A stretch of DNA of 64,000 bases. Origin: Hypoxylon rubiginosum (taxonomy: Eukaryota; Ascomycota; Sordariomycetes; Xylariales; Hypoxylaceae). The stretch lies in contig CADCXA010000011.1 in the NCBI GenBank assembly GCA_902806565.1, positions 186,001 to 250,000 on the forward strand, read 5' to 3'. Every line of letters starts with the position of its first letter. Within the stretch, counting starts at the first letter, position 1. Position numbers and translations under genes: made by a program. The notes under the pieces are model-generated. The model was given only the letters and a program-made list of their open reading frames with translations. It made no database searches and had not been told where the DNA came from. This document shows positions 34,638 through 47,379 of this stretch, piece after piece.

Positions 34638-36199
34638 ATGTTTTCTAGATCGGCTCTCTCTAGAGGTGCCCAGCTTGCTACCCGCAGGCAAGGTTCGCAG
34701 CTTTCTCAGCGTCGCGCCTATGCTGCGGCATCTTCTGCACCCTCATCCTTCACCTACGAAACCACCGAAGTCTCTGGTGTAAAAGTTGCTACTAGAGATT
34801 CTCACGGCCCGACAACGAAGCTTGCTGTTGTCGCCAAGGGAGGTACTAGGTATCAACCTGCTCCCGGTCTGACTGTCGGTTTGGAGGAGTTTGCCTTCAA
34901 GGTAAGCCGATATTGTCCAAGTCATCCGTTCTGTTTTGCTCGTGAGCTAATTAGCTGCAACCACTTTAGAACACCGAGAAGCGAACCGCCCTGCGTATTG
35001 TCCGAGAAGCTGAGCTTTTGGGAGGTCAATTGGTCGCATACCACACCCGAGAAGCCCTAGTTCTCGAGGCAAGCTTCTTGCGAGAGGACATCCCCTACTT
35101 CACCGAGCTGCTGGCAGAGGTCATCTCTCAAACCAAATACACCAGTAAGCTACATTACGCCATTGGCCCGTGATAACCCGTATTCACGCTTATATACAGC
35201 CTACGAATTCCACGAGGATGTCGAGAGAGTCCTGAAGGTGAAGCAGGCCAAGCTTACCAACGATGTTTCCGCCCTTGCACTCGACTCGGCACACTCGGTT
35301 GCCTTTCACACAGGCCTCGGCGCTTCCCTGTACCCGACCACTTCAACCCCGTTGAAGAGCTACCTGAACGAACACTCCGTCGCCGACTATGCGGGTGCCG
35401 TCTACGCTAAGCCGAATATCGCGCTGGTCGGAGACGGAGCCACGACGACTGCCCTACACAAGTGGACAGAGCAATTTTTCAAGAGTGTGCCTGCTTCACC
35501 ATCCAGTGCTGTCGCACTTAACTCGAAAGCTACGACGTACTATGGTGGCGAGCAACGCACACCTCACACCGCCGGAAACTCTTTGGTCATTGCCTTCCCT
35601 GGTTCTAGCTTCGGTACATTTAAGCCTGAGGTTGCTGTCTTGGCTGCGTTGCTTGGAGGCCAGCCCAACGTCAAATGGTCTCCTGGCTTCACTCTTCTGT
35701 CCAAGGCGGCCGCTTCGGCTCCCGGAGTGGTTGCTTCTGGAACCAACTTAGCCTACTCCGACGCCGGCCTGCTTACCATTCAAGTTACCGGAGCTGCCGC
35801 TTCGGTCCGGAAAGCCGGAGAGGAGGCAGTCAAGGCCCTGAAGAGCATCTCGGAGGGAACTATTAGTAAGGAGGTGCTAACTAAGGCCATTGCTAAGGCG
35901 AAGTTCGATGCGCTAGAGGCCAGTCAATCCGGCGTGTCGACACTTTTGTCTGCCGGTTCGGGTATTATCCACACCGGCAAGCCTTTCCAGATTGCCGAAA
36001 CTGTCCAATCTATCGACGGTGTCACGGCAGACAAGCTCCAGACCGTAATTATATCCCATTTCTTGCGATGATTGTGTGGTGCCATTGCTAATATCCTTCG
36101 CAGACAGCCAAGTCTCTTGTTGATGGTAAGGCTACTGTGGCGGCGGTGGGCGACCTTAACGTGTTGCCGTATGCGGAGGAGCTTGGCCTTAAGGTATAG
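34638..36199 (+). CDS. qcr2: Cytochrome bc1 complex core subunit 2 (QCR2)
   Basis: Four exons (34638-34901, 34970-35144, 35200-36044, 36104-36199) give 459 residues. QCR2 is a core subunit of respiratory complex III in the inner mitochondrial membrane, related to processing peptidases of the M16 family. The N terminus MFSRSALSRGAQLATRRQ is a typical mitochondrial presequence. Family blocks include VAVVAKGGTRYQPAPGLT-like sequence near 70, EASFLREDIPYFTELLAEV, YEFHEDVERV and LLGGQPNVKWSPGFTLLSK. The catalytic zinc motif of active peptidases is absent, as expected for this subunit. The last exon is required to finish the protein (TAKSLVDGKATVAAVGDLNV). The ATG at 34638 begins the presequence, and upstream in-frame sequence is not needed. 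Confidence 0.96.
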
Positions 36200-36720
36200 A
36201 CGGGGAAAATGGGGAATTCAAGTGTACCAACAGACCAACTCACTTCTGTAGAGACGAGCCACCTGTGCATATAGTAAATCCCTTAGAGCTTTCTTTTCAT
36301 GTTTAACTACATCTAACCTTACAAAGTGATATGAAACCCCATCATCAAATCCCAATATGTTGAATAATAAAGACGGAATTCCGTAATGTGCTTAAATATT
36401 CAATTTTAATAGTTTATTTTTATTTTTAGAATGTACATATAAAGAGAAACACTCTTATTCAAGACGTAGTGTCAAAGTTCCCGTCCCTTCTTTCGTGTAA
36501 GAGTAAGGTACGATAATAAGGGCAGCCAAGATTAACTAGTCACGTGCCAGCTTGGGTCCCAGGTCCCACTGGTTCCACCAATCCGACAAGCAATTCGCTA
36601 GCGGCCTTTCTCGGTTCCTCCGTTCTCCTGCGGGCAACTTGAGCTATTCTTTTGCTTCCGTACAAACCAAACAAACCTTCAATTAATTCCTAACCCAATT
36701 GCCCCGAAGCGACCGTCAAA
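36200..36720. other. Intergenic region upstream of ATP15
   Basis: About 520 bp hold the QCR2 3' region, an AT-rich segment near 36380-36440 and the ATP15 promoter. No gene was recognised. Confidence 0.5.
36541..36582 (+). promoter_or_regulatory. CACGTG and CCAAT motifs upstream of ATP15
   Basis: CACGTG (36541-36546) and CCAAT (36578-36582) lie 140-180 bp before the ATP15 start. Both are common activator sites for fungal respiratory genes. Their function here is inferred from position only. Confidence 0.35.
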
Positions 36721-37135
36721 ATGGTGTTCGCTTGGAAAGCCGCTGGTTTAAGGTGAGTCTTATCTATATTACTTCCGGAGCACGAGTCTCAATTGGGCTA
36801 CCCGGCGATGCGAAAGATAGACCCGTTGCTAACTGCTCATCCGAATCGAATAGCTACAACCGCTACCTTGCCGTCGCGGCCCGCGTCGTGCGCCGAAGCC
36901 TGAAAGAGGATAAGAGACTAGCTGCCGAGCGACGAGGCGAGATGGACCTACGATTTTCCAAATGGGAGGTGAGCTACTTGTCTTAGATGGAAGGGAAGGA
37001 TGGATTTATCTAAGATCTTGATGGCTGACGGGTTTATCCCTCAATCTACAGAACGGCAAGCAGGGCGAGCAAAGACACCTAGCCGATGCCAACGCCGCCG
37101 CCGCAGTTGAGTCTGCCAACAGTGGCTCAGCTTAA
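36721..37135 (+). CDS. atp15: Mitochondrial ATP synthase epsilon subunit (ATP15)
   Basis: Three exons (36721-36752, 36854-36968, 37052-37135) give 76 residues, a normal size for the family. The epsilon subunit sits in the central stalk of F1 with gamma and delta. The sequence MVFAWKAAGLSYNRYLAVAA followed by RVVRRSLKEDKRLAAERRGE is characteristic of fungal ATP15. The C-terminal tail is Ala-rich (ANAAAAVESANSGSA). The gene is too broken up by introns to appear as a long open frame. Both introns have good GTGAGT/GTGAGC donors. It lies downstream of QCR2 in the same orientation, so two oxidative-phosphorylation genes are neighbours. Confidence 0.93.
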
Positions 37136-38109
37136 TCGACAAAAAGAAAACTACATGGGTGGTTTGAGAGGATCCTAGGCCACGCAGTGAAGACAACTGG
37201 AATCAGGAGGGATCAGATGCGAATGCGGATACGGATAGAACGAGAAAGACGGCAGTAAATACTATTCTACCGCCTCGTGTACAGCTGTATAAAAAGAAAC
37301 TCATTTTCCTACCACTCCTCGAGGTCACTTCGAATAGTAAATATGCCCATGTTGCATGTTGAATGATGGCTATGTCGGGTCACACCAGTATAAGTGACGA
37401 ATGTAGTTCTGCCAGTATAATACCTGGTAAGTCAGGCTTTTCTCGGCGGACAGTATAATATAATACACCGATTGCGCCTCATAACACGATGAATGCACAC
37501 GAAATTCAATAGACAAGTAGTGAGTGTTCGGACAGAATAAAATAAAATAAAATAAAATAAAATAAAATAAAATAAAGTGAAAATAGGAGGTAGGCAACTG
37601 GTTACATCATATCAAGGCAACCCCCACGATTCCGGGCTCATCTTGGTCGCCGTGAAACTCTTGTAGGTTTGTAGGTACAGCACATTTTGACGCTAAAATT
37701 CATGTCCTGAAATCAACCAAAGCACCATTTTTTAATGCTTCTGCTTCCCTTCTATTCCACCACTCCGGCTTCAAACCCACTCACCGTCACCAGTCACGAT
37801 CTTTAATAAAGGGGAACATAAGAACTGGCTAAATACCTAGACAGCCGTTTATTTCTTTACCCAGGGTACGTGTATAATACGTCAGTTACAAATGCATGTC
37901 TTTCAAACCTAAGGTACCTTGAAGCTTGAGGCTTAAAGGCTTGGGTACGACGGCTGACTGGATTCCATTCGCTATTTACCATTTCTCGACATTAGAAAAA
38001 CCCAGTCTCAGTAATATTAGCTCTTGTTATATACCTATCTAATATCTAACAGGACAGCTAGCTCCGTGGTGCATCATATGGTCAAGAAGGCGAGGTACCA
38101 ATATTCAAG
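37136..38109. other. Intergenic region
   Basis: About 970 bp separate ATP15 from NAA35. Apart from an AATAA repeat (listed) it is AT-rich sequence with no gene recognised. Confidence 0.5.
37536..37575. repeat. AATAA pentanucleotide microsatellite (8 units)
   Basis: Eight perfect AATAA units lie in the intergenic region downstream of ATP15. Confidence 0.92.
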
Positions 38110-40751
38110 ATGCAACAGTTTGATCCGCTGTCGCCGGCTCCGAACATCTCACATCCCGGAGTCGTCGCCTCCGATATCACCAAGAAATTCGCATCCGCGG
38201 TGAAAAGTAAGCCTACCTAACCCAGTCGGTCCACCCCGAGAGTGTCGCTCACTAATTACCTCTCTCATCAGCGCTGGTCCCCGGCGAACTTGTTAAAGAT
38301 GAGCATTTCACGCTTTTCGACTCCGTCGCCGCTCTCGAGGTAAATACTATAACCCAAGAGTCCTGTGTTAGGGACATTAGCACTAACAAATACCTTAGAT
38401 CATGGACTCGAAAATGGATAGCGGCGCCTTAGCACAAGGGGAGTCCCTAGACGAGGAATATAACGTTTCTCGTGATCTGCTTCCGGAGGAAATCTTAGGC
38501 ATCATCGACCAACTACTTTGCCTCGAGGTATGTCTCGGATGTACCATTTCAGCTTTCTCACCAGCTTTGAACTTAAGTTCCCAATGTGCTGACTTCATAC
38601 TACCATCAGATGGCTTGGCATCTTGGCTATCCCCTTTCACAGACCCTCTTCACAAGCGTCTATATAGAGTCACTTATGAAGCCTCAGCCAGCCAGTATAG
38701 ACGAGGCCGATTTCGTAAGAGACGCCCAGAGCCGCGAGAAAGAGAAACAGCCAAAGCTCCTGTTCGTGCTGCGGGCATATTGTCTTGGGTTGATTAAAGC
38801 ATGCTACTATGTGAATGAGCTAGTCAAAGACGAGCTTTACTACGAGGTCAGAAAATCGGCTTGAAATGCGGTATGATGTATTCTCTGTTGGACTAACAAA
38901 ATGCAGGAGGAAGACTTCGTATCTAACACATACGACCGTAACCTTCTCATTGACATACCAGTCGAATCCATCAACAGCCTGCTACAAAAGGCTAGGAGCG
39001 ACCTTCGCGTCGTTAGTAACATCGTTACAAAGGATGTCTCCGCAGCCCTTGATCTCCGGCTTGAGCTTCGAATGGCATTTCTGAGAGCTATTGATCTCTC
39101 CACCCTACGCAAAGCTAACCCCGACTCGTTGAAGATGCCGTGGATACAGATGAGCGGCCTTATCGAGCACATCAACAAGCAGCATTCGCTAGGAAAGCCA
39201 GTGCCAGAAGCATTCAGCACCAAGTTGCAGCGGCGGCTAGCGAGCACGATGCCGCCGCGTCCAATGGTTCAGCCAAGCTTCGAGGAGAGTTATGGACACT
39301 TCAAACAGCTTTTCCAGGATGCGATCAATGTTATGGATGTTCTCAAGTACGCAGAACCCCAGAGCCTCCTCGTGAGTTGAATTCACCTAGTCCATTCCAT
39401 AGCAATACGGCTTACTTCTTTTTAGACGTTCGTCTCAACGTTTCAAGCAAGAAAGCCTCAACCGTTGGTTTATATCAGAACGCTTCTTCAGAGCCTTTTA
39501 TTTAAAGAGATGGTTGTATTAGGTAACTATAGCATCCGACAGATCATTGACCACGACCTCTCGATCGTGGTTTTACCCTGCGCACCACAGATAGATCCCT
39601 CCTATGACCGTATAGAGATGCCGACCGACCCGCGCCACCAGACCGCAGCGCAGATGGAGGTTTTCCGACAGCGTGTGGCCGAGTGTTATCTGGACATCTT
39701 TAGGATATTTTGCCAGAACAGATGCAGAGTCCGGCGGACGCTATGCCATAGTATTCAGGAGTGGGACATGCTCCAGGCAGATGTCGAGGAGATCGACCAG
39801 CTACTACAGGTCGCACTCGACGAGAAACCTCTCCCGGCGGAGAGGGGGAACAGCAGCTTAGGCTACTCCCTACCCCTCTCGTCGTGGGCGTATCTCTACA
39901 AGCTCAGGCAGATGGAATGGATCGTCCAGCTTGGTTTCGAACTAGACATCTACCAGACCGACGAGCTTGCCGGCATGTATTGGTACCTGAACTACCTCGC
40001 CAAGACGCGAGCACAGCACGGCGATCGCATCAAGTCGTTCACGATGCGCAGCCTCAACGAGGCGCGCCACGACAGCAAGGCGAAGGACGAGCAGCAGCAG
40101 AAACATTCGCCGTATACGGTGGCCAAAGAACGGGAGTACATGCAGTCGCTGGCGTACATCCGCGTGACGATGCTGGATGCGGCGTCAACATGGGAGTTCG
40201 CTGACGGTCTGTGCTGCCTGTACACGGCGCTGCAGCGGCTGGGCCTGGTCCGGCCGCCGCCCCGCCCCTACGGCTCCGACGCGCTGCGCTACGACCTGCG
40301 CATGAAGCCCTTCCGGACTATCGCGCTCCCGCAGCTGCCCGGGTTCGACGACTTCACGCGCGCGACGGCGCAGCCGGACGTGGCGACGGCCGACCTGCTG
40401 CGGTACGCCGACAGCGCCGTCGGCGGCGCCCGCAAGGGGTACGAGGCCCTCGGCAAGATGGCCGACGCCCAGGCCTTCAGCGCCGGCGCCCACGACCGCT
40501 GGCTCGCCAACGTCCGGGACTGCCTCCGCGCCGCCATCGCCGCCGGCGTCGCCGTGTCCACGCTGCAGCGCGCCTACGAGAAGGCTACTACCGCCGCCGG
40601 CGAGAAGGGGGGTGCGGAAGGCGAAGGTGGTGGTGCGGGGAAGGAGGGAGGAGAGGAGGGTCTGAATATAGGGCTCAAGGTCGAGATGCCGGCGCCCGGG
40701 AAGGGGTACCACGACTGGTGGATCGTGCCGAAGCTGGTTCCTGCGGCGTGA
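38110..40751 (+). CDS. NAA35: N-alpha-acetyltransferase NatC auxiliary subunit NAA35 (MAK10)
   Basis: Six exons (38110-38206, 38272-38339, 38399-38527, 38610-38846, 38907-39371, 39426-40751) give 773 residues with all phases consistent. NAA35/Mak10 is the large scaffold of NatC, which acetylates Met-Leu/Ile/Phe-type N termini on the ribosome. The diagnostic N-terminal block LFDSVAALEIMDSKMDSG is formed across the second intron. It is followed by LLPEEILGIIDQLLCLEMAW and later by YIRTLLQSLLFKEMVVLGNY. The C-terminal 150 residues are GC-rich and Ala-rich, ending in a Gly/Glu-rich low-complexity stretch before EMPAPGKGYHDWWIVPKL. The start at 38110 gives the expected short N-terminal extension. 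Confidence 0.95.
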
Positions 40752-41340
40752 TTCGCGTCTGATATACCTCCCGCCAACCTGATGCGGAATGCGAGGGCAC
40801 TAATGGGCTGTTTGGAATAGGGGAGCGGGGCGGTTTTGGCTGGACAGGCCGGCTAGGTTAATGAGGTGGAATATATCTACTTTTTCTAGTAGGTAGGTCA
40901 CGATAGAAGGATGGCGGCTTGGTAGTACGCTACTTTAGATAGGTAGTGCTTTTTATATAGGGCCGTTGCTTATCCTCCTCCTAAGCACGTAATATGACTT
41001 TTTGTTGGTATTGGTACATGGGAGATACATAGAACTAGATGCGACGTCTTCCCTTTTCAGATTTCCGCCATGCTCGCTGTACATATGGATATACAGACCC
41101 AGCTTCGTGTGATGGGCTGTGTCCCCTCAAATTTCTCCCCCTAGGTAGTCCTGACCCTAAATCTGCTGGTGCAGTTTAGCAATACAGGCAGGTTATGACA
41201 GTGAGAAAACCCAGCTTAAATAGCCTGATGGTATCTCATCTCAGATGATATTGTGGTACATATACAAACTCGGAATCACAAGTGTTCCATAGTTCTACGA
41301 TTAGAGCGGCGTCTTTTACCCCCTTGTCAATGACTAACTC
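40752..41340. other. Convergent intergenic region
   Basis: About 590 bp between two convergent stop codons probably hold both 3' ends. Nothing else was recognised. Confidence 0.5.
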
Positions 41341-42480
41341 CTACGCCTTGACAGCTCTTTTAGCCAAAGTACCTCGAAGCTTGATGGTCTGCTCGTAGAG
41401 GACGTCCTTGAAGGCGAATAGGAAAGCAGCAGTCAGGACGCTCTGGGTGACCTTGGGACCGATTCCTACAAAGCTGTTAGTCCACGGTTCGGCAAGATAC
41501 CACCTAGCAAGCAGGCTTACCCTTATAGAGGCCGGCGTTTCCCTCCTCCCTGACGACGCGGCGGAGGGCCTGCGTCACGCCCTCGCGCCTCTCGCCGTCC
41601 CCGGCGACGTGCATCTGGCTCTTGACGGTGATGTACGGGTAGGTTATCGACGTGGCGAACAGCTTGCCGATGGCGCCGAGGACGAAGGCGACGGCTGGGG
41701 TGACGTTGTGCCTGCGCCGGCGCTCGTACGCGTTCTTCATCTGCTCGAACAGCGTGTACTGCAGGATGGGGTTGATGACCAGCACGAGCGCGGGCACGAC
41801 GCCGCGGAAGAGCGCCTGCGGCCCTTCGTCGCGCAGCAGGGCCATCAGGGTGCCGAGGGTAGTAGGCTGTTTATCCTTCTTCTCCGCGCCGGTGCCACTA
41901 GCGGCGGCCTCACTCTTGACCTCGTCCTCGATCTGGCCCCGGCGCGTGGTCATGCGGGTGTTGACGACCCAGATGGGGTTCGTGAGGATGACGGTGGCGG
42001 AGCCGGCGAGGGCGCCGGCGATCATGGCCTCGACCGTGGTCAGCTTCTTGCTGGGGCGGCCGGCGCGGGCGGCGGCGGCCTCGAAGAAGCCGCGCGTCCA
42101 CTCGTACCAGTAGTAGTAGACGAAGTTGGTGACGCTGATGCCGAAGACGGCGCTGTCGAGGCCCGCGTACAGGCCCGACACGCCCTCGCGCGCGACGATC
42201 TGCCGCACGGCGGCCAGGAACGCCGTCTCGGCTCGCTTCGACTCGACCTGCGCGCGGGTCGACAGGGTGATGAGGGGGTATCTGTGTCGGTCGAAGAAGA
42301 ATAGCTGCTGTTAGATTGGGTTTTTCTACTATATTGTGTTTACGACATTCATCGAGCGACTTCGACGACAGCTGAGCGAGACACATACGTCAGGACCATA
42401 GAAATAACCCCACCGCCTGCGCCGGCGAGGGCGTGCGCGACGTTATCATTCTGGGGGACGACGGGTTTCGTGGACGCCAT
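41341..42480 (-). CDS. Peroxisomal adenine nucleotide carrier, PMP47/SLC25A17-like
   Basis: Three exons (42480-42389, 42281-41521, 41465-41341) give 325 residues of the mitochondrial carrier family. Three repeats carry the signatures YPLITLSTRAQVESKRAE, NPIWVVNTRMTTRRG and YPYITVKSQMHVAGDGER. The NPIWVVNTR and YPYITVKS variants point to the peroxisomal PMP47 branch, which brings ATP into peroxisomes for fatty-acid activation. The middle loop is long and charged (EAAASGTGAEKKDKQP). Splicing at 41520 adds the third-repeat end GIGPKVTQSVLTAAFLFAFK. Exons are strongly GC-rich at third positions. An alternative is a related mitochondrial carrier, but the motif set favours the peroxisome. Confidence 0.87.
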
Positions 42481-44313
42481 ATTTGTTCGTCCGGGATGGC
42501 GAATTTAGGTGTATAGGTTTAAATTAATACTTTGGAGCTGATATAAAAAGAGACATAAAGATACTACATATGTAGGTAGTCAAGAATTCAAGACGACTCG
42601 GTCCCTTGGAAGCTTTAATCGATGGTAATAATCTCAGCCCAAAAGGTGGGAAGCCGAGGTCCGATTGCAATTGCATCACAATGCGGCTTACCAGCTGCTT
42701 TTAGCTGCTTAGTTCTACTAAGGGCTGCTATGAGCTCACCCAATGCCCTGGGGTGCTAAGCCGAAAGCACCTGTCAGAACCCCCTAGTTAGCACGAGGTC
42801 GGCATTCTTTCCCCCATGTTATGCCCCGGTTTGCCCCGCATTCGTTGTGTAAGACTTCTTTTTAGATACCGAATTTCACATGCGAAATCTGTTTTGCCTT
42901 CTACTATCAAGTAAAATCTTATGACAATACCCCCTTTTTAACCGAGTTTTCTATCGACTAATCGTCTATAGAAAACATATCTTTGCTTGTACTCACTTAT
43001 GTACCTAGGCACCTCTACATTCCCTAGCAGGTGAAGAAAACGCCATTATACGCAATCATCTTACCGCAACAGAGATTAAATACCAGGGAGACTCTGAGAA
43101 GTCGCTTCAGTTTTATTATCTTCTTCATATTGCTGGTAAAAGCTATGAATAACTTAATCAGCGAATCAAGGCACGAGACCCATTCGCGTATATATTAGCT
43201 TCATGCTTTCATTTCTCAACAACTCGACATTGCAACCTCGTCAAATGAGCCAGATGTGCTCAGCCTCACCCACCGTATACCTGAGACGAGGCGCACCCAA
43301 GGAGGTCAGACCGAGTGTGCTCCTTGGTCCCCGTGGGAGTTTCATAACTGCAGGTAAGACACGGTGACGGTGACATTGATGAATAAGTTATACCACCATA
43401 ACATGCAACTCGATAAACCATTCCGCCGCAATCCTACCCTAGACATTATATGCCTTACCCTCCTGCTCCTCTCTCACCCAATAAGGTGACCACGAACAGA
43501 ACCTCATTCTCAGCCGTGTCTTCAACGAAGGGCGCTGAATGTCTCGGGACTGTCAGTCGCCACAAGGCAAGAAAAAGGGGGGGTTATGTGCTGGAGATTT
43601 GGGTGCTTGGGGGCCTCTTGGACCTCTTAAAAAGACCAATGCAGAGTGTATTGGTCACGTGGCTTTTGGTCCTATTTATAGCCACATGCACGACAACTCC
43701 CGGTCCATCTAAAACAGCCGTGCGCTCGTGGTACCAGCCTCCACCCAGCCCGAACTCTCAAAATAGAAGTCGGCATAAGGACATTGGATGTTCGGGAGAG
43801 GCTTCACCATCTCATTTTTTTTGACAACTCTCATTAACTTTCCCATCCGCCACCCACTACCCACCTCCACTAACTTTCAAGGAAACCCAACGCTCTGATT
43901 TGTTCCCATTCGAGTTCTAATATTCAGCCAGCCTAAACAACTACTTTACCTACATACATCTCATATGTAGGCTTTAATATTTTGTACCAGTACCCGTACA
44001 TCTCCAAGTCACCTAGTACTGTTCCTGCAATATCCATCCACTTACACGAGGCTTACATGAGCGATCCAACAAAGACACCAATCGTATGGAAGAAGCGGAA
44101 ATCCTATAGGTGTTGCGCGCAGATTTGATGGGAGTAGGGTCTCTTATTATTTACTGTTCAAATCGCAGAGACGAGGAGTCTATATCTACGGTTACGTGAA
44201 TCATTCAAAGCCTATCAAACACGCCTACAAGAGTCCACCGTTCCCATAGTCGCTCGTCTTCTACTATCCATCCATGGGGATTGCTGCAGGTCTCGCTATC
44301 TTATGATACTCAG
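42481..44313. other. Long intergenic region between divergent genes
   Basis: About 1.8 kb contain scattered short frames, such as 43450-43824 on the plus strand, none with a family motif. A near-copy of the palindrome TACCTAGGTA lies at 43002-43009. The right part is probably the promoter and long leader of the ARS-binding protein gene, with several upstream ATGs. Confidence 0.45.
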
Positions 44314-46401
44314 ATGGCACTTTCTACCCCAGCCCCAACCAGCAACGGTTCCTCCCGGCGCTTTAATCCGCTCCCGTCTCCTTCTAAAAATGAGACCCCT
44401 AGGTCGTCGATAGGGCTAGTAAGACCGACGTTGCCTCAAAAGGGCGTAACGAGCGCTTCCATTGACGATGCCTACGTGAGCTTTATACTCTACTGTAACC
44501 CGGCAGTGCCTTTAGAAACAGATACGTACGCCCTTAAGGAAGCCTTCCGAACTCCACCGAAAAGCGAGGGCAAAAACTTCAGTACATTTACCCTGTTTGA
44601 ACTCATCAAGAAGCTTCACGCGAAGGAACTCAAGACTTGGGCCGAATTAGCCTTGAAACTAGGTGTCGAACCTCCAGACCATGACAAGGGTCAAAGCTCC
44701 CAGAAGATACAGCAGTACGCTGTTCGATTAAAGGTAAAGTTCGTCCGTTTAATAACCGCCCCATTGTACGACTAGTGCGGTAGCAGCATAGCTTATTTCT
44801 AGTAGCGATGGATGCATTCCATGCATATCAATGCCTTCTTCGACTATCTCATGGATAACCCGCACCCTTACTGGACTCAGATTCCTACCGACCCGAACCC
44901 AGTATGCGAAGACGGCAGGGATGGGGTTGCCGCCGAAGACGATATGGCTCTGCGCGCTTTGCTGCCTCAAATTCGGCCGCGACGGGGTCGGAAGCGACCC
45001 GAGGAAGACGGGCTCAGCAAATCTCCGTCGCAGAGGCCCAGACTAGATTCTCCGGGTTTCGGTGGAGAGTCTAGGATGTCTCGGCCGGATTCTCTGGACC
45101 CGTGGACGGCCCATCCGGACGGAAGAAGTTCATTCATCTTCCCTCCAGTCGACCCGAGATCAAGCGTATTGCCAGAAGCGAATTCGGCCTATCCGTGGAG
45201 TAACGATGTTTCTCGTGAACCAATGTCCGCCTACCCTCAGTCCGCAATGACGCCGTCGACCAGGGGGACGTTCTGGGGGGATCCCGCAGAGCCTCGCTCG
45301 GCCATTAGTCCGTCTAAAGCGAAGTCTCTCGGCCGTCGTCATGGTGCCAAGGTCGTCTCGTCTGCTTGGAGAAGTGGTGGGGTATCGACAGGCGGCAGGC
45401 CTCGCGGGAGACCTCCAGCCAGCAGGGGTAACGAGACTCCATTAACACCGATTCCGGACGAGCGCAGAGAATTTCCGCCGACACCTCTTCAAGAAAGTAC
45501 GCCACAGTCAACTACAGCACCAGCATCATCAATGCTTCCTCCAGACCCAGTACCCAAGCCACCAGGGCCCACCTCCGCGCCAACATCGACACCCACGTCT
45601 GCTCCCGGTCCTCGGCCTTCTAGGCCGGGTCGTCTCTCTCTCCAGGTGCCGGAAAGGGCTGGTGGTCCCGTCAGATTAGCGACTCCACCGCCTCCTGTTG
45701 TGATGGTAAACGGAAAAAGTACAGTCAACGGAAATGGCCCCAGCGATGTCGATGGACCGACAGACGCTCCTATGGAAGATGCGTTTACGGTATTCGATCG
45801 CACTTCTGCCATGTTCACGGCCACGTCTAACGACGACCGCGGAAGCTCTACCGTACATTTCGATACGAACGATAGCGACAAAACGAACGGCACCGAGATC
45901 GAAGCCCAGATCATCGCAGACCTCCTCGAGTGCAACTGGTACGACGAAAGGGGTCAGCCCGCGCCTCCCGCAACGATCGAAGAGGCGGTAGCGCTGGCAA
46001 AGGCCGTCATCGAGAGCATATCGAAGCAGGCCCTCACCAAGGAAGCGTTCCTGATCAACCTCTCGGCCATCGCCGGCGTCAAGTACATGATGAAGGCGGG
46101 CAGCAACACGATACAGCGGGTAGAGGTAGGCGCTGACTACACCAAGTACCACTGCGCGTGGGGGCTGCGGTACGGCTCGGTGAGCGGCATGTTCCGCCTC
46201 AACGAGACGGTGCCGCACTCCCGGTGGAAGAAGGGCTTCCAGAAGACGCCCGACGAAGGCGTTGACGTGCCGGCGGAGGGCGAGGCGGCCGTCGAGTTCT
46301 GGCGCAAGCGGTACGCGGACCTGGTGTGCGTGGTCAACAAGAGGAATGAGGACGCGGTGTTGTCCATGAGGAGGTTAGGGAACGGCGGCGAGGGACCTTA
46401 G
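44314..46401 (+). CDS. abp2: ARS-binding protein 2 family protein
   Basis: Two exons (44314-44733, 44806-46401) give 671 residues. The conserved N-terminal domain spans about 45-170: SIDDAYVSFILYCNPAVPLE, FSTFTLFELIKKLHAKELKT, GQSSQKIQQYAVRLK and, after the intron, WMHSMHINAFFDYLMDNPHP. I recognise this as the fungal ARS-binding protein 2 family, first described in fission yeast as binding replication-origin (ARS) DNA. The middle is disordered, Pro/Ser/Arg-rich, with basic patches such as RPRRGRKRPEEDG that suit a nuclear protein. A second folded region lies near the C terminus (RVEVGADYTKYHCAWGLRYG). I use the ATG at 44314. The frame extends upstream only by a TTG codon. Confidence 0.85.
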
Positions 46402-47379
46402 CAAAATAGAGGAACGGAGATAAAAGAAGAAGGGATGTTTTCGGTGGCTGTGTATAATTACTGTTGCAAGGAGACCTTACGGCTTTATGACTTGTATTTG
46501 GGAGCGTAGCGACGCATGGATGCATACCTATGGATGTATTGGTGTTTTTTTTTTTGGCTTGCCGCTTCGCCCAGCGAGCTCGTGTACTTTTATTTTATAT
46601 TTTTTTCTTTCTTATGATACCCCCGAATCGCATGTATCATCAGATATATTAAGACCGAATCATCAGGGCTCTCTGTACTTATCTGGATATGGTGTCATGT
46701 CGGGTAATGCTCTGGACTAGGAGGTGTAAGAATATGATTTGGGCTTATAGTCTACCTACCTACTTATTATACATACATACATGATATCCTTGGTTTGCTG
46801 TTAGTAACCTATTGACAGATAGGATTCTGCCAAATACCATTCCAGCAAGACATTTATGTGTCTCTGAATATCTCTTGTAGGTCTCGTGTCTACCAAATTT
46901 CCCTGACAAAACTCATTACGAGTAGTTTCTTCAAGGTTTGCTTAACAAAAGAAATGCATACGAGAGCATTACTCCCAGAAAATATGACTCTACGAGCTAC
47001 TTCCATTTACGTCAACGACCTGCTCGCGCAGCTCAGTATGAAACGACCTAAATAAGTCGGATAGGTACTCCATACGGCGGAGCCAAGTTTCATATGTAAA
47101 GGAAGGTAGAATGGACTCACGACCTATGCGTGGTCTCACTCTTATAGAAGTCGCTCTCTTCACTAAGGACAACTACCTGACGTACTGTATTAGCTCCATA
47201 CTGGAAACATTTCAACTTACCTACATGTAAGTCTGCCCGATCCCTATTCTCTTATTTTAACATACCCAGTTCCCTAGACTGCATCCTCTTATATCTCTTG
47301 ACCTTCTTCATTTACTACTTCCGTTCCTATATATACCTAACAATATGGTTTAAAATACCTATATGGATTAACATTTAAC
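46402..47379. other. Intergenic region
   Basis: About 980 bp are AT-rich, with CTAC/CATA short repeats near 46750-46790 and no recognisable gene. Confidence 0.5.

Noticed and set aside
40185..40762. Long frames overlapping the NAA35 3' end on both strands.
   Set aside because: These are shadows of the GC-rich last NAA35 exon. The sequences are Ala/Arg repeats without family features.
41408..42304. A 298-codon plus-strand frame over the peroxisomal carrier gene.
   Set aside because: It is antisense to a clearly conserved carrier with high third-position GC, and has no motif of its own.
43450..43824. A 124-codon plus-strand frame in the intergenic region before the ARS-binding protein gene.
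   Set aside because: It has no recognisable domain, its composition is mixed, and it has no splice context. It was left unannotated.
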